Positions 18,374-29,154 are shown, numbered from the stretch's first letter. The stretch: 64,000 nt of DNA from Arenibacter sp. F26102 (GCF_023015865.1 NZ_JALKBC010000009.1:124001-188000), one strand, 5' to 3'. A program made the numbers and translations. Notes: generated by a model not told the origin, from the letters alone.

Positions 18374-19726
18374 ATGTTTAAAAAGATACTTATTGCAAAT
18401 AGGGGAGAAATAGCGCTTCGTATTATCAGGACCTGTAAGGAAATGGGTATTAAAACGGTAGCGGTATATTCGAAAGCGGATGAGGAAAGCTTGCATGTTC
18501 GTTTTGCGGACGAAGCGGTTTGTATAGGTCCACCTCCAAGTAGTGAATCATATCTGAAGATTCCAAATATTATTGCTGCGGCCGAAATTACCAATGCCGA
18601 TGCTATTCACCCTGGGTATGGTTTTCTTTCCGAAAACTCCAAATTTTCCAGAATTTGTGCGGAGCACGATATAAAATTTATAGGGGCCACAGGGGACCAC
18701 ATAGACAAGATGGGAGATAAGGCCACGGCCAAGGAGACCATGAAAAAGGCTGGCGTACCTTGTGTGCCCGGTTCTGAAGGCTTGCTAAAAGATGTAGCCG
18801 ATGCCAAAAAAGTGGCTAAAAAGATGGGTTACCCCGTTATGATCAAAGCTACCGCTGGTGGTGGAGGTAAGGGAATGCGTGCGGTAATGTCCGAGGACAA
18901 GATGGAGGATCTTTTTAACAGTGCGGTTAAAGAGGCTACAGCAGCTTTTGGAAATGGCGGTATGTATATGGAAAAGCTGATAGAAGAACCACGCCATATA
19001 GAAATCCAGATCGTAGGAGATCAATACGGCAAGGCATGTCACCTTTCAGAAAGGGACTGCTCTATTCAACGACGCCATCAAAAATTAACGGAAGAGACGC
19101 CTTCGCCCTTTATGACAGATAAGTTAAGGGACGATATGGGGAAAGCAGCAGTAAAGGCTGCTGAATATATTAAATATGAAGGAGCTGGTACAATAGAATT
19201 TCTAGTGGATAAACACCGGAACTTTTATTTTATGGAAATGAATACCAGGATTCAGGTAGAGCATCCCATAACAGAACAGGTAATAGATTACGACCTTATA
19301 CGCGAGCAAATATTGGTTGCTGGTGGGGTACCTATTTCAGGGAAAAATTATCTTCCAAAGCTACACTCTATAGAATGCAGGATAAATGCCGAGGATCCCT
19401 ACAACGGATTTAGGCCCTCTCCTGGAAAAATCACTACTTTGCATACCCCAGGGGGGCATGGGATTAGATTGGATACACATGTTTATAGTGGTTATACCAT
19501 TCCTCCTAATTATGACTCCATGATTGCAAAGCTGATTACCACGGCGCAAACCAGGGAGGAAGCCATTAATAAAATGAAGCGTGCCTTGGATGAGTTTGTT
19601 ATTGAAGGAATTAAGACAACCATACCTTTCCATAGACAGCTTATGGATCACCCAGATTACTTGGCGGGCAATTACACTACCAAGTTTATGGAAGACTTTG
19701 TAATGGCACCACAGCCAGTGGAATAA
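18374..19726 (+). CDS. accC: biotin carboxylase subunit of acetyl-CoA carboxylase
   Basis: The 450-aa protein starts [20 protein letters not shown], as AccC enzymes do, so I take ATG 18374 and reject the in-frame extension to 18320. It shows [10 protein letters not shown] (ATP-grasp glycine loop), [30 protein letters not shown] and a C-terminal biotin-carboxylase domain with RINAEDP. It carboxylates biotin on AccB using ATP and bicarbonate. A long perfect hairpin lies just after the stop. Confidence 0.96.
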   Translation: MFKKILIANRGEIALRIIRTCKEMGIKTVAVYSKADEESLHVRFADEAVCIGPPPSSESYLKIPNIIAAAEITNADAIHPGYGFLSENSKFSRICAEHDIKFIGATGDHIDKMGDKATAKETMKKAGVPCVPGSEGLLKDVADAKKVAKKMGYPVMIKATAGGGGKGMRAVMSEDKMEDLFNSAVKEATAAFGNGGMYMEKLIEEPRHIEIQIVGDQYGKACHLSERDCSIQRRHQKLTEETPSPFMTDKLRDDMGKAAVKAAEYIKYEGAGTIEFLVDKHRNFYFMEMNTRIQVEHPITEQVIDYDLIREQILVAGGVPISGKNYLPKLHSIECRINAEDPYNGFRPSPGKITTLHTPGGHGIRLDTHVYSGYTIPPNYDSMIAKLITTAQTREEAINKMKRALDEFVIEGIKTTIPFHRQLMDHPDYLAGNYTTKFMEDFVMAPQPVE

Positions 19727-19749
19727 CGGATAAGTGTAAAGAAAATTTA

Positions 19750-19812
19750 TTTAACTAAGAAGGCGAAGTAATCTGTAGTATACCAACAGATTACTTCGCC
19801 TTCTTAGTTAAA
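19750..19812. repeat. 27-bp perfect inverted repeat with 9-nt loop
   Basis: The arms 19750-19776 and 19786-19812 are exact reverse complements (right arm begins ACAGATTACTTCGCC and ends TTAGTTAAA); the loop is AGTATACCA. It begins 23 nt after the accC stop. No clear T run follows on either strand, so this is longer than a usual terminator and differs from every other hairpin in the window. It could block exonucleases on the accC message, act as a terminator, or be the trace of a small mobile repeat. Confidence 0.9.
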
Positions 19813-19915
19813 GCGATTATTGCAACAAGCTTTTGCCCTTGATTCCATTTATCGCCAAAGAAATAATACCTTTATTCCACTATTGTTATATTGATTATAA
19901 ATACACCTACCCTCT

Positions 19916-21031
19916 ATGAACCTAAGTTATTGGGAATATAAAACGTGGTTATCCAACATAGATTTCACTGTTGTAGGTAGTGGGATAGTAGGGCTTAATT
20001 GTGCGCTATATTTAAAGAAACAATTTCCTGAAGCTAAGATTTTAGTATTGGAAAGAGGCCTTCTGCCTCAAGGGGCAAGTACAAAAAATGCTGGATTTGC
20101 ATGTTTCGGTAGTGTATCGGAGATTTTATCGGACTTGCGGAAGCATACCGAGAAAGAGGTGCTGCAATTGGTAAAAAAGCGTTGGGAGGGTGTGCAATTA
20201 CTTCGGAAAAATCTTGGTGATGAACAAATAGATTATCAAAACCACGGTGGGAATGAGGTTTTTTTGAAGGATCAAGAGGGTCTTTATGAAGATTGTCTGG
20301 ATAATTTGGATAGGGTTAATTCCCTTTTAAAACCTGTATTCAAGGCGGACGCTTTCCAAACGCTCCCAAATAGCTTTGGTTTTAAGGGGATTCAGGAGAA
20401 CTATATTTCCAGTCCGTTCGAAGGGCAGATCAACACCGGTAAAATGATGAAAACCTTATTGGATAAGGTGCAAAATAGTGGTGTAACGATCCTAAATTCC
20501 ATTAGGGTGGAGAACTTTGTAGAAAATATAGACCATGTCATGATTAAAACCGATCATTTCGAATTCAGAACCAACAAGCTATTCATTGCAACCAATGGTT
20601 TTGCATCCCAATTAATTCGGGAAAAGGTAAAACCCGCCAGAGCACAGGTGCTGATTACCAAACCTATACATAACCTGAATATCAAAGGTACTTTTCATTT
20701 GGATGAAGGATATTATTATTTTGGGAACATTGAAGACCGAATTCTATTTGGAGGGGGAAGAAATCTGGATTTTAAAGGTGAAGAAACCAGCACTTTTGGA
20801 GAGACCACTTTGGTACAGAATAGTCTTGAGAATATATTGCGGACCGTAATTTTACCCAATACGCCCTTTGAAATAGACCTAAGATGGAGTGGTATTATGG
20901 GTATGGGTAAACAAAAGAAACCCATTGTAAAACACTTGGGCAATAATGTATATTGCGGGGTTAGAATGGGGGGAATGGGTATTGCCATCGGTAGTTTAAT
21001 AGGAAAGGAATTGGCCAATTTGGCGAAGTAG
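19916..21031 (+). CDS. FAD-dependent oxidoreductase (DAO/glycine-oxidase type)
   Basis: This 371-aa protein has an N-terminal Rossmann motif (VVGSGIVGLNCALYLKK, about 19-35), then LERGLLPQGASTKNAGFACFG, and a C-terminal LRWSGIMGMGKQKKPIV plus VRMGGMGIAIGS FAD-binding end. These are features of the D-amino-acid/glycine oxidase family, which oxidises amine substrates with oxygen or another acceptor. The first 14 residues (MNLSYWEYKTWLSN) resemble the start seen in related bacterial proteins, supporting this ATG. The substrate is unknown and the neighbours give no clue. Confidence 0.87.
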   Translation: MNLSYWEYKTWLSNIDFTVVGSGIVGLNCALYLKKQFPEAKILVLERGLLPQGASTKNAGFACFGSVSEILSDLRKHTEKEVLQLVKKRWEGVQLLRKNLGDEQIDYQNHGGNEVFLKDQEGLYEDCLDNLDRVNSLLKPVFKADAFQTLPNSFGFKGIQENYISSPFEGQINTGKMMKTLLDKVQNSGVTILNSIRVENFVENIDHVMIKTDHFEFRTNKLFIATNGFASQLIREKVKPARAQVLITKPIHNLNIKGTFHLDEGYYYFGNIEDRILFGGGRNLDFKGEETSTFGETTLVQNSLENILRTVILPNTPFEIDLRWSGIMGMGKQKKPIVKHLGNNVYCGVRMGGMGIAIGSLIGKELANLAK

Positions 21032-21085
21032 CCAGAAGGTAAAAAATGGCGAATATCTTAAAAGTTTAAATTAATGTATTTCTAA

Positions 21086-21541
21086 ATGGACCAACCACCG
21101 AAACAACAACTATATGGGTTTTGTCAATTGTTTATTGAGAGTCGGTTAGCGCGGATTCAAAAAAATATTGATTCCTTACAGGAGGCCTTGAGCTCGGAGA
21201 CGAAAAGCAGTGCCGGTGACAAGCATGAAACTGGTAGGGCAATGATTCAGTTGGAGCGTGAGAAATTGGGGAATCAGCTTGCGGAGGTAAATTTACTTCA
21301 AGAGTTGTTTAAGAAGATACCCCTAAAGACCAATTTGTCCCACATAGGATTGGGAAGTGTAGTATATACCGATAAACAAAATTATTATTTGGGAATAAGT
21401 GCGGGGGAAATAAAAGTAGACAGAGTTTCCTTTTATGCCATTGCACCCAATACACCAGTGGGGAAATTGTTAATGGGGAAAGTAGTAGGTGATATTGTTG
21501 TTTTTAATACAAAGGAGATTGAAATACGGCAAATTGCGTAG
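21086..21541 (+). CDS. GreA/GreB-like protein
   Basis: This 151-aa protein has an N-terminal coiled coil (RLARIQKNIDSLQEALSSETKSSAGDKHETGRAMIQLE) like the Gre-factor arm, then a C-terminal domain with VVYTDKQNYYLGISAGEI and APNTPVGKLLMGKVVGD, which matches the FKBP-like GreA/B C-domain (SPLGKALLGKxVGD). Gre factors rescue backtracked RNA polymerase. The coiled coil is shorter than in GreA, so it may be a Gre-like regulator with a distinct role. Similar proteins are sometimes mislabelled 3-oxoacyl-ACP synthase. Confidence 0.78.
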   Translation: MDQPPKQQLYGFCQLFIESRLARIQKNIDSLQEALSSETKSSAGDKHETGRAMIQLEREKLGNQLAEVNLLQELFKKIPLKTNLSHIGLGSVVYTDKQNYYLGISAGEIKVDRVSFYAIAPNTPVGKLLMGKVVGDIVVFNTKEIEIRQIA

Positions 21542-21652
21542 TCTTGTGTTATCCTGTTTCCGGCGCAATCCTTGGTAATAAAGATATAGCACTAAATTGT
21601 TGGATTGGTTACGGTTTTTGGAGCATAGTTCTTATAGGTAAATGCAAAGGGA

Positions 21653-22057
21653 TCAATCCAATTTAGGCTTACTGCGGTTTATTTTTTTGAGGGCAGCCCG
21701 TTTTTTGCTCTTTAATCGTTTTTCAATAGCCGATCTGGTGGGTTTGGTCTTTCTTCTTCTTTTTGGGACGATCAAATTTACTTGGATCGTTTCAAGGAAT
21801 TTTTGAATGACCAGTTCCTTGTTTTTGTGTTGACTACGGGTTTCCTCGCATTGCATTAAAAGAAGGTTTTCTTTACTTAGCTTGGAGGACAGTTTTTTGC
21901 GGAGTCTATATTTTTCCAATTCAGTAAGGGCGTTGGAATTTTCCAGATCGAAAGTCAGTTCCACTTTGGAGGAAACTTTGTTTACATTTTGCCCCCCGGC
22001 ACCGCTGCTTCGCACTGCTTTAAATTTTAACTCCTGAATGATGCCTTCCCTGTTCAA
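21653..22057 (-). CDS. arfB: alternative ribosome-rescue factor ArfB (peptidyl-tRNA hydrolase)
   Basis: The 134-aa protein has the release-factor GGQ motif at about residues 21-23 in RSSGAGGQNVNKVSSKVEL and a highly basic C-terminal tail (KRRRKTKPTRSAIEKRLKSKKRAALKK) that in ArfB enters the empty mRNA channel. It releases nascent chains from ribosomes stalled without a stop codon. It lacks the codon-recognition domain of RF1/RF2, as expected. It sits 7 nt after the ABC ATPase gene and is likely co-transcribed with it. Confidence 0.92.
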   Translation of the reverse strand: MNREGIIQELKFKAVRSSGAGGQNVNKVSSKVELTFDLENSNALTELEKYRLRKKLSSKLSKENLLLMQCEETRSQHKNKELVIQKFLETIQVNLIVPKRRRKTKPTRSAIEKRLKSKKRAALKKINRSKPKLD

Positions 22058-22064
22058 TTGGCTA

Positions 22065-23039
22065 TTACGGTTTTAGACGTTGGTTAATGGTTTCTAGAGC
22101 AATGTTTAGAAAGACCTGTTTTCCTTCGGTTAGGAATTCATCGGAATTAAACCGTATTCTATTCTCTCCGGACAATCCTTCTATTAAAAAATGACTGCCC
22201 ATAAAATAGCATTTTTCTACAGTTGTTGGAATTCCAGATTTATTCGAGATTCTAAATTCATGTGCGTAAACAATAATTTTCCGCTCCACATCGCCATAGG
22301 ATTTTATAATGTTTATAGGAATATGGTTGGCTTCCCCGAACAAGGTGGCTGTATATATATTTTTTGGGTTGTTATAAAGGTTTTTGGTATTGGCATCTAC
22401 CATTATTTCTTGATCCTTAAGAACAATGATCCTATTGGCGTAAGGAAGAATATCTTGGAAGTCATGTGTGGCCGTGATACAACTGATCTCTTCCTTTTTT
22501 AAATATCCAAAGAGATTTCTTCTCAGTTGATTTTTCCTAAAATTGTCTATATGGCCAAATGGCTCATCCAGAAGCAGTAGTTCCGGTTTTTGTGCCAGGA
22601 CTCTGGCCAATGCTACTCTCTGTTGCTGGCCACCACTAAGGTTTTTGACCTTAACTTTGGCAAAGGGGACCATGTCTATCATTTCCAACAATTCAGCTGT
22701 TCTTGCCTTTAATTCCTCAGGATAGAAAACAGATAGAAATTGACTTACATTTTCCGCCACAGTAGTGAAAGGCATTAGGTCAAAATCCTGCGACAGGTAT
22801 TTCATGTAGGATTCACCTGGAACAAGATTAAAATCAGGTCCCAATACCTGTTTCTCTCCCCAGAATATATCGCCTTGATCGGGTTGAAGTAGGCCGTAAA
22901 TAATTTTGAGCAAGGTGCTTTTTCCACACCCACTTTCTCCTACTATGGAAATGTGTTCACCTTTGGACACCTTAAAACCAATATCGGTCAATACCGGTAT
23001 TTTATCATAAGCGAACGAAAGAGAATTGACTTGTAACAT
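22065..23039 (-). CDS. ABC transporter ATP-binding protein (spermidine/iron-type, with C-terminal TOBE-like domain)
   Basis: The 324-aa ATPase has Walker A GESGCGKST (about 34-42), the signature LSGGQQQRVALARV, Walker B LLLLDEPF and the switch His in ATHDFQD. A C-terminal extension of about 90 residues with IRFNSDEFL and QVFLNIAL looks like a TOBE regulatory domain, as in PotA/FbpC/ModC importers. No permease or binding protein is nearby, so its partners must be encoded elsewhere. It forms a pair with arfB. Confidence 0.85.
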   Translation of the reverse strand: MLQVNSLSFAYDKIPVLTDIGFKVSKGEHISIVGESGCGKSTLLKIIYGLLQPDQGDIFWGEKQVLGPDFNLVPGESYMKYLSQDFDLMPFTTVAENVSQFLSVFYPEELKARTAELLEMIDMVPFAKVKVKNLSGGQQQRVALARVLAQKPELLLLDEPFGHIDNFRKNQLRRNLFGYLKKEEISCITATHDFQDILPYANRIIVLKDQEIMVDANTKNLYNNPKNIYTATLFGEANHIPINIIKSYGDVERKIIVYAHEFRISNKSGIPTTVEKCYFMGSHFLIEGLSGENRIRFNSDEFLTEGKQVFLNIALETINQRLKP

Positions 23040-23071
23040 GGGCTAAAACTATAAATATAATTTTTGGGGAT

Positions 23072-23104
23072 AAAAAAAGTCCATTTCTAAAAGAAACGGA
23101 CTTA
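23072..23104 (-). terminator. intrinsic terminator after the prolyl oligopeptidase gene
   Basis: AAGTCC..TTTCT and AGAAA..GGACTT pair with one internal mismatch; read on the minus strand the hairpin is followed by TTTTTTT. It lies 26 nt beyond the peptidase stop. Confidence 0.88.
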
Positions 23105-23129
23105 AAACAAAATTATTGATTTTTTTTAA

Positions 23130-25289
23130 CTAATCCTTAAAATCTTTTAAAACTCCCTTGTTGGGGAGTTCCAAATAACCCATATTGAACAATGTGAATC
23201 CATAAATATCCACATTTTGCTCAATGGTCTTGCTCACCGGAGTTCCTGCTCCATGGCCGGCATTAACTTCAATACGTATTAAAGTAGGGTTGTTCCCCGA
23301 TTGCTTTTCCTGCAGTTCCGCAGCAAACTTAAAGCTATGTGCTGGTACTACCCTATCGTCATGATCGCCAGTGGTAATAAGGGTTGCAGGGTATTGTACA
23401 CCTGCCTTAACATTATGGACGGGGGAATATCCCTTTAGGTAATTAAACATTTCCTGATTGTCTTCAGAGGTCCCATAGTCATAGGCCCAGCCCGCACCTG
23501 CAGTAAAAGTGTGGTATCTAAGCATATCCAAAACGCCTACAGCTGGTAATGCTACCTTCATTAAATCTGGTCTTTGGGTCATGACAGCGCCAACCAAAAG
23601 TCCACCATTGGAACCTCCCTTAATGGCCAAATGGTCGCTTGAGGTATATTTTTGGTCAATCAGATACTCAGCGGCAGCTATAAAATCGTCAAAGACATTT
23701 TGTTTTTTGGTTGTGATACCGGCATCATGCCATTTTTTACCATATTCGCCACCTCCTCTTAAATTGGGTACAGCAAAGACTCCACCTTGTTCCATCCAAA
23801 CCGCATTGGTAACACTAAATGTGGGCGTTAGGCTAATATTGAATCCACCATAACCGTAAAGTATGGTCGGATTTGTGCCGTTCAATTCCAATCCTTTTTT
23901 ATGCGTGATGATCATGGGTATCCCAGTGCCGTCCTTTGAGGAGTAGAAGACTTGTTTGGATTCATATTCTTCTGGATCGAAATCCAATTCAGGTTTCCAG
24001 TATAACGTATATTCTCCGGTAGTAATATTGTATTTATAGGAGGATCCTGGGGTATTGTAGTTGGTAAATGAGAAGTAGAGTTCAGTTTCCTTCATTTTTC
24101 CGCTAAAACCAGCGGCACTTCCAAGTCCTGGAAGTGCAAGTTCGCGGATCATATTTCCTTCATGGTCGTATTGGTACACTTTGGAAATGGCATCTACCAT
24201 ATATTCTGTAAAGAAATATCCCCCGGCAGTGCCCACAGATAGAACATTTTGCGTTTCTGGTATTAGATCGGTCCAATGATCCGGAGTTGGATTTTGTACA
24301 TCCACGGAAACAACTTTCTTATTGGGTGCATTTCTATTGGTCAATATAAACAGTTTTGACCCTACATTGTGTATAACGTGGCTATCCGTGTCAGGTGTAT
24401 CCAAAATGGTGATTAGATCGCTTCCAGCTTGGTTTAAGTCTTTTATAAATAGCTTATTGCCCGAGGTAGATATTGCGGCCGAAATAATTAGATAGTTATC
24501 ATCTTCTGTAACATAACCACCAACATACCTGTGTTTTTCTGATGGAATACCACCAAATACCACTTTATCGCTTTTCTGGGGGGTTCCCAGTTTGTGATAG
24601 TAAAGTTTGTGTTGGTCCGTCTTGGCAGATAATTCACTGCCTTTGGGTTTGTCATAGCTAGAGTAATAGAAACCCTCGTTTTCTTTCCAGGAAACCCCAC
24701 TAAATTTTATATCTACCAAAGTATCTTCTACTATGGATTTGTTCTCGGTATTAATTACGAGTACTTTGCGCCAATCGCTACCGCCTTCCGATATGGAATA
24801 TGCGGCTATAGTGCCATCCTTGGAAAAATTTATTCCCGCTAAAGAGGTTGTTGCATCGTCGGAAAAGGAATTGGGATCCAGGAATATTTCTGCTTCCCCG
24901 TCATCTCCGTTCTTCCGGTACAATACATTCTGATTTTGCAAGCCATCGTTCTTAAAGAAATAAGTGTAATTGCCTTCCTTGAACGGAGATCCCAGCTTCT
25001 CGTAGTTCCATAATTGTTCCAAACGATTTTTCAAATCCTGCCGAAATGGGATTTTGTCCAAATAAATGTTAGTGGTCTTATTTTGTTGCTTTACCCAATT
25101 TTCGGTTTCCGTGCTTCTATCGTCTTCCAACCAACGGAACGGGTCATTGACCTTTGTTCCAAAATAGGTGTCTATGGTATCAACTCTTTTTGTAGTGGGA
25201 TAATTCAAAACGATTGCTTCTTTTTTTGGACTGGGCTCGCAACCAGAATTGAGTATAGCTGCAAGTGGGATTATTATAGATTTCTTCAT
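23130..25289 (-). CDS. prolyl oligopeptidase family serine peptidase (S9A), probable lipoprotein
   Basis: The 719-aa protein starts with [20 protein letters not shown], a short lipoprotein signal with Cys17. The N-terminal [19 protein letters not shown] segment and the seven-bladed propeller region are typical of prolyl endopeptidase. The catalytic residues are Ser560 in GGSNGG, Asp in GDHDDRV (about 644) and His679 in NAGHGAG. It cuts short peptides after proline, here at the outer side of the inner membrane or on the outer membrane. A single-gene unit is likely, with terminators on both sides. Confidence 0.94.
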   Translation of the reverse strand: MKKSIIIPLAAILNSGCEPSPKKEAIVLNYPTTKRVDTIDTYFGTKVNDPFRWLEDDRSTETENWVKQQNKTTNIYLDKIPFRQDLKNRLEQLWNYEKLGSPFKEGNYTYFFKNDGLQNQNVLYRKNGDDGEAEIFLDPNSFSDDATTSLAGINFSKDGTIAAYSISEGGSDWRKVLVINTENKSIVEDTLVDIKFSGVSWKENEGFYYSSYDKPKGSELSAKTDQHKLYYHKLGTPQKSDKVVFGGIPSEKHRYVGGYVTEDDNYLIISAAISTSGNKLFIKDLNQAGSDLITILDTPDTDSHVIHNVGSKLFILTNRNAPNKKVVSVDVQNPTPDHWTDLIPETQNVLSVGTAGGYFFTEYMVDAISKVYQYDHEGNMIRELALPGLGSAAGFSGKMKETELYFSFTNYNTPGSSYKYNITTGEYTLYWKPELDFDPEEYESKQVFYSSKDGTGIPMIITHKKGLELNGTNPTILYGYGGFNISLTPTFSVTNAVWMEQGGVFAVPNLRGGGEYGKKWHDAGITTKKQNVFDDFIAAAEYLIDQKYTSSDHLAIKGGSNGGLLVGAVMTQRPDLMKVALPAVGVLDMLRYHTFTAGAGWAYDYGTSEDNQEMFNYLKGYSPVHNVKAGVQYPATLITTGDHDDRVVPAHSFKFAAELQEKQSGNNPTLIRIEVNAGHGAGTPVSKTIEQNVDIYGFTLFNMGYLELPNKGVLKDFKD

Positions 25290-25321
25290 GAATGGGGGTG
25301 CGCTTATGCCAAAAATAGCAT

Positions 25322-25358
25322 AAAAAAAACCTTTGTAATTAGTAGTTACAAAGGTTTT
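25322..25358 (-). terminator. intrinsic terminator after asd
   Basis: A perfect 13-bp stem (AAAACCTTTGTAA / TTACAAAGGTTTT) surrounds a 7-nt loop and on the minus strand is followed by eight T. It lies about 70 nt beyond the asd stop. Confidence 0.92.
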
Positions 25359-25430
25359 AACATCTTATCCTCCACTCTTGGTCTCCTAACGGAGGAGTTG
25401 GATATATACCTAAGGTATTAAGTGAACAAA

Positions 25431-26420
25431 TTACACTAATTGGTTCTGAACCAAATATTCTGCAATTTGTACTGCGTTCGTAGCCGCTCCTTTTCTTAGG
25501 TTATCAGCCACGATCCACATGTTCAAAGTATTGGATTGTGTTTCATCCCTTCTAATTCTACCTACAAAAACATCATCCTTACCATGAGCATAAATTGGCA
25601 TTGGGTAAGTATTGGTATCCGTGTTGTCCTGAACTACGATCCCTGGGGTTTCATTTAATAGTCTCCTTACTTCCGATAGTTCAAAATCGTTTTCAAATTC
25701 TACGTTAACCGATTCTGAATGACCTCCAGCTGTTGGGATACGTACAGCTGTTGCCGTTACGGAAAACGTTTTGTCATTGAATATTTTTTGTGGCTCCTTG
25801 GCCAACTTCATCTCTTCTTTGGTGTAGCCATTGTCCAAAAATACGTCACAATGTGGCAATGCATTTTTTCCGATGGGATAAGGATATGCCATTTCACCCT
25901 GTATTCCTGCTATTTCATTTTCCAGTTGCTGAACGGCCTTTACCCCTGTTCCCGAAACCGACTGGTAGGTAGAAACTACCACCCTTTTCATTTTGTATGT
26001 TTTATGTAAGGAAGACAGAGCCAATACCATCTGAATAGTGGAACAGTTTGGGTTTGCTATTATTTTATCTTCCTTGGTCAATTCGCCGGCGTTTATTTCA
26101 GGAACCACCAATTTTTTGGTGGGATCCATACGCCATGCCGAAGAATTATCTATTACGGTGGTACCAACGGCTGCAAATTTTGGGGCCCATTCCAAAGAAG
26201 TGTCTCCTCCCGCAGAAAATATGGCAATGTCCGGTTTAGCGGCTACCGCAGTTTCAAGGCCAATTAGAGTATGTTCCTTACCTTGGAAGGTTAATTTTTT
26301 GCCTACAGATCTTTCAGAGGCTACTACCAATAATTCAGTTACAGGAAAATTACGTTCTGCCAATACTTTTAGCATCACTTCCCCTACCATCCCTGTTGCA
26401 CCAACTACAGCTACTTTCAT
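25431..26420 (-). CDS. asd: aspartate-semialdehyde dehydrogenase
   Basis: The 329-aa sequence has the NADP-binding GATGMVGEVMLKVL start, SAGGDTSLEWAPKF, the catalytic Cys in ANPNCSTIQMVLAL (about 130) and the substrate His in RIPTAGGHSESV. It reduces aspartyl phosphate to the semialdehyde for lysine, diaminopimelate, threonine and methionine synthesis. It forms a single-gene minus-strand unit with a clear terminator; the upstream spacer carries the mscL terminator. Confidence 0.96.
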   Translation of the reverse strand: MKVAVVGATGMVGEVMLKVLAERNFPVTELLVVASERSVGKKLTFQGKEHTLIGLETAVAAKPDIAIFSAGGDTSLEWAPKFAAVGTTVIDNSSAWRMDPTKKLVVPEINAGELTKEDKIIANPNCSTIQMVLALSSLHKTYKMKRVVVSTYQSVSGTGVKAVQQLENEIAGIQGEMAYPYPIGKNALPHCDVFLDNGYTKEEMKLAKEPQKIFNDKTFSVTATAVRIPTAGGHSESVNVEFENDFELSEVRRLLNETPGIVVQDNTDTNTYPMPIYAHGKDDVFVGRIRRDETQSNTLNMWIVADNLRKGAATNAVQIAEYLVQNQLV

Positions 26421-26534
26421 TACGATTAAATTAAAATTTCAGTTGGCAAATGTACAGATAATAGGGTATTAAACAATACATAAATCAGAATGTATTAAAA
26501 ATATAACAAATTGTTACAAATAACACATTGTTGT

Positions 26535-26578
26535 AAAAAAGAACCGTCAACTGGGATAGCGAATCTTAGTTGACGGTT
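26535..26578 (-). terminator. intrinsic terminator after mscL
   Basis: AACCGTCAACT and AGTTGACGGTT (26542-26552, 26568-26578) form a perfect 11-bp stem with a 15-nt loop. On the minus strand TTCTTTTTT follows. The plus strand also has GGTTTTTG after it, so it may work both ways. Confidence 0.85.
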
Positions 26579-26651
26579 TTTGTTGGTTAGTTGGTAGTGA
26601 AGCGGTTAGACCTTGAATAGACTTCAAAGTCAAATATGTTTTTTAATGATA

Positions 26652-27059
26652 TTATTTTTTTAATAAATCCCTGATTTGAGTCAATAGCTCTTCCTGACTT
26701 GGGCCTTTTGGTGCTTCGGGAGCCGCCTCTTTAGGCTTTTTGGTTTTGTTATAGGCTTTTACAATTACAAAAAGAACAAACCCAACAATAATCAAGTTGA
26801 TTATAGAATTTACCCATGCCCCGTAACGGATGGCACTTGCTGGTTTTTCAACTGTTCCGTCCGCAGCCATGACCGCCTCCGAAAGGACAATTTGCATATC
26901 GGAGAAATCAACGCCTCCAGTAAAATATCCCACTATAGGCATCATAATATCATTGACAAATCCACTGACAACCAAGCCTGCGGCGCTAGCCAATAAAACT
27001 GCAACAGCCAAATCAATGACATTACCTGTCATTATAAATTCCTTAAATTCTTTGAACAT
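26652..27059 (-). CDS. mscL: large-conductance mechanosensitive channel
   Basis: The 135-aa protein has the MscL start MFKEFKEFIMTGNVIDLAVAV, the first pore helix with the Ala/Gly-rich face, NDIMMPIVGYFTGG, a periplasmic loop and a second helix (IINLIIVGFVLFVIVKAYN), ending in the C-terminal bundle segment EELLTQIRDLL. It opens under membrane tension on hypo-osmotic shock. Single-gene unit. Confidence 0.96.
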   Translation of the reverse strand: MFKEFKEFIMTGNVIDLAVAVLLASAAGLVVSGFVNDIMMPIVGYFTGGVDFSDMQIVLSEAVMAADGTVEKPASAIRYGAWVNSIINLIIVGFVLFVIVKAYNKTKKPKEAAPEAPKGPSQEELLTQIRDLLKK

Positions 27060-27206
27060 AACTAGTGTTTTAATTAATTAATAGTATCTGCAATGTAACT
27101 TAAAAAGCAATCCTAACAAAATGTTAAAATAATTTTCTATACAAAACGTATACTTTTTAATTGGTAGTATTCATTGATGATTCTGGGGAAGTTGTGTGGT
27201 GGAAAA

Positions 27207-28313
27207 CTAGTCAATATATATCCTTTTAACCCGCTGTGAAATTCCGGTAAGAAGCTCATAAGTTATCGTTTTGGCAGAAGAGGCTAAAGATTCTGCACTG
27301 GGTTTCTTGCCAAAAATAACGACCTCGTCCCCTTCCTTACAATCAATTCCTGTGATATCTACCATAATCATATCCATACATACGTTCCCAATAATGGGCG
27401 CCAACTTACCATGTACGGAAACCTGTCCAACCCGATTGCCGTATTGTCGGCCAATTCCATCGGCGTGTCCCAAAGGAAGTGTTGCGGTTACAATGGACGT
27501 ATTGGACACAAATGCCCTATTATACCCTACGCTTTCATTCGGTTCAACTTTATGAATCTGTGAAATAATCGTTTTAAGGGTAGCTACAGGAATTAATTTT
27601 TCATCTTCGGAGGCTTCGTTGCCAAAACCGTAGATACCAATTCCACTTCTTACCATATCATACTGCGCTTCCGGATAGTTTAGGATTCCGGAAGTGTTCA
27701 GCATATGCCTCCATGGTTTGTAATTCAATTTGGGGATAAGTTGAGAACTAATTTTTTCGAAAAGCTGTATCTGTGCCAATGTAAACTCCTTCTCATTTAA
27801 ATCTTCGGAGGCCGCTAAATGGGAAAACAAAGAGCTAATTTTTATCTGTTCTACTCCAACAAGCGATCTAACAATAAATTCTATATCCTTTTCTCCAAAC
27901 CCCAACCTATTTAAACCAGTATTGAATTTTATATGTACTGGGTAATTCTTTTGACCCAATTGCTTTGCCAATTTCAAAAAAGAGCTGAAAATAGCAGGGG
28001 AATAAAGACTTGGTTCCAGACATTTTTCTATCATAGTGGCAAAACTTACCTGTTGGGGGTGAAGTACCAAAATGGGCAATTTTATACCTGCGTTCCTCAA
28101 GGCCACTCCTTCTGAAGTATAGGCTACCGCTAGGTAATCTGCTCCAAGGGATTCCAATTTTTTGGCAATGGCAATGGAATCACTACCATAGGCGAATGCC
28201 TTCACCACTCCTAGAAATTTAGTGCTGGGATTAATTTTTGATCTTAAATAATGATAATTGTGTTCAAGTGCCCTTAGGTCGATTTCCAGAACGGTTTCTC
28301 CAACCTTAGTCAT
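27207..28313 (-). CDS. alr: alanine racemase
   Basis: The 368-aa enzyme has the PLP lysine Lys38 in [19 protein letters not shown], the catalytic Tyr segment [10 protein letters not shown] and the [12 protein letters not shown] block. It makes D-alanine for peptidoglycan. ATG 28313 ([13 protein letters not shown]) fits the family start and overlaps the end of tdk by 8 nt; the longer frame to 28364 lies inside tdk. The overlap suggests translational coupling with tdk. Confidence 0.95.
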   Translation of the reverse strand: MTKVGETVLEIDLRALEHNYHYLRSKINPSTKFLGVVKAFAYGSDSIAIAKKLESLGADYLAVAYTSEGVALRNAGIKLPILVLHPQQVSFATMIEKCLEPSLYSPAIFSSFLKLAKQLGQKNYPVHIKFNTGLNRLGFGEKDIEFIVRSLVGVEQIKISSLFSHLAASEDLNEKEFTLAQIQLFEKISSQLIPKLNYKPWRHMLNTSGILNYPEAQYDMVRSGIGIYGFGNEASEDEKLIPVATLKTIISQIHKVEPNESVGYNRAFVSNTSIVTATLPLGHADGIGRQYGNRVGQVSVHGKLAPIIGNVCMDMIMVDITGIDCKEGDEVVIFGKKPSAESLASSAKTITYELLTGISQRVKRIYID

Positions 28314-28950
28314 TCGATTTTTTTTGAGGGGGGAGTACTTGCTCTGAAGTAACTTCAATGGCACTCACTTTTTCCTTTAGCATGGCTTTGTAGTATGCAG
28401 CGCGACTAAGGGGTTCATATTCTTCGGTTTCTCCCAGAAACACCAATTTATTATTGTTGGCCTTTCTAAAACTATAGTTGGCCAGATTGCCTGTTCGTGT
28501 ACAAACGGCATGTACTTTGGTAACGTATTCCGCAGTAGCCATAAGCGCGGGCATAGGTCCAAACGGATTGCCTTTGAAATCCATATCCAATCCGGCCACT
28601 ACCACTCGGATACCCTTGTTGGCCAGATCATTGCAAACCGTTACGATTTCATCATCGAAAAATTGTGCCTCATCAATCCCCACCACGTCACAACCATCCG
28701 CCAAGAGACGAATATTTGCAGCTGCAGGTACCGGCGTAGATCTTATTTCGTTGGCATCGTGGGAAACTACCATTTCCTCGTGATATCTTTTATCTACCAT
28801 GGGCTTAAAAATCTCCACTTTTTGTTTTGCAAATGTGGCTCTTTTCAACCTCCGGATCAGTTCCTCGGTCTTGCCAGAGAACATGGAACCACAGATTACT
28901 TCGATCCAACCGAATTGTTCTTTAGGGTTAACAGTATTTTCGAGAAACAT
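28306..28950 (-). CDS. tdk: thymidine kinase
   Basis: The 214-aa type II thymidine kinase has the P-loop [15 protein letters not shown] (about 20-34), the DEAQFFDDE Walker B region with the catalytic Glu, and [14 protein letters not shown]. Two of the four zinc-binding cysteines are obvious only in part (VCTRTG), so zinc binding may be reduced. It phosphorylates thymidine for salvage. It is transcribed away from the next gene, with a 204-nt divergent spacer. Confidence 0.95.
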   Translation of the reverse strand: MFLENTVNPKEQFGWIEVICGSMFSGKTEELIRRLKRATFAKQKVEIFKPMVDKRYHEEMVVSHDANEIRSTPVPAAANIRLLADGCDVVGIDEAQFFDDEIVTVCNDLANKGIRVVVAGLDMDFKGNPFGPMPALMATAEYVTKVHAVCTRTGNLANYSFRKANNNKLVFLGETEEYEPLSRAAYYKAMLKEKVSAIEVTSEQVLPPQKKSND

Positions 28951-29106
28951 TTTGTAATTTTAGACTAAAGTAATTTGTTTTCCGTTTGTTTTTTAGAAGG
29001 GATAAAATTATTAAAAAAATAATCCTTCTGGTATTAATATAGGTAAAAGTTGGTATTCTTAATTACGTGATTGTATAGCCTAGTATTATTACCTATAAGG
29101 AATTGT

Positions 29107-29114
29107 TATTTTTG
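29107..29114 (+). promoter_or_regulatory. putative minus-7 box before the 228-aa hypothetical gene
   Basis: TATTTTTG matches TAnnTTTG and lies 41 nt before the ATG at 29155. A matching TTTG at the right distance is not evident, so support is partial. Confidence 0.4.
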
Positions 29115-29154
29115 GCACTCAAATTGAGCTCCAACTAATTAAAAATATATTCAG

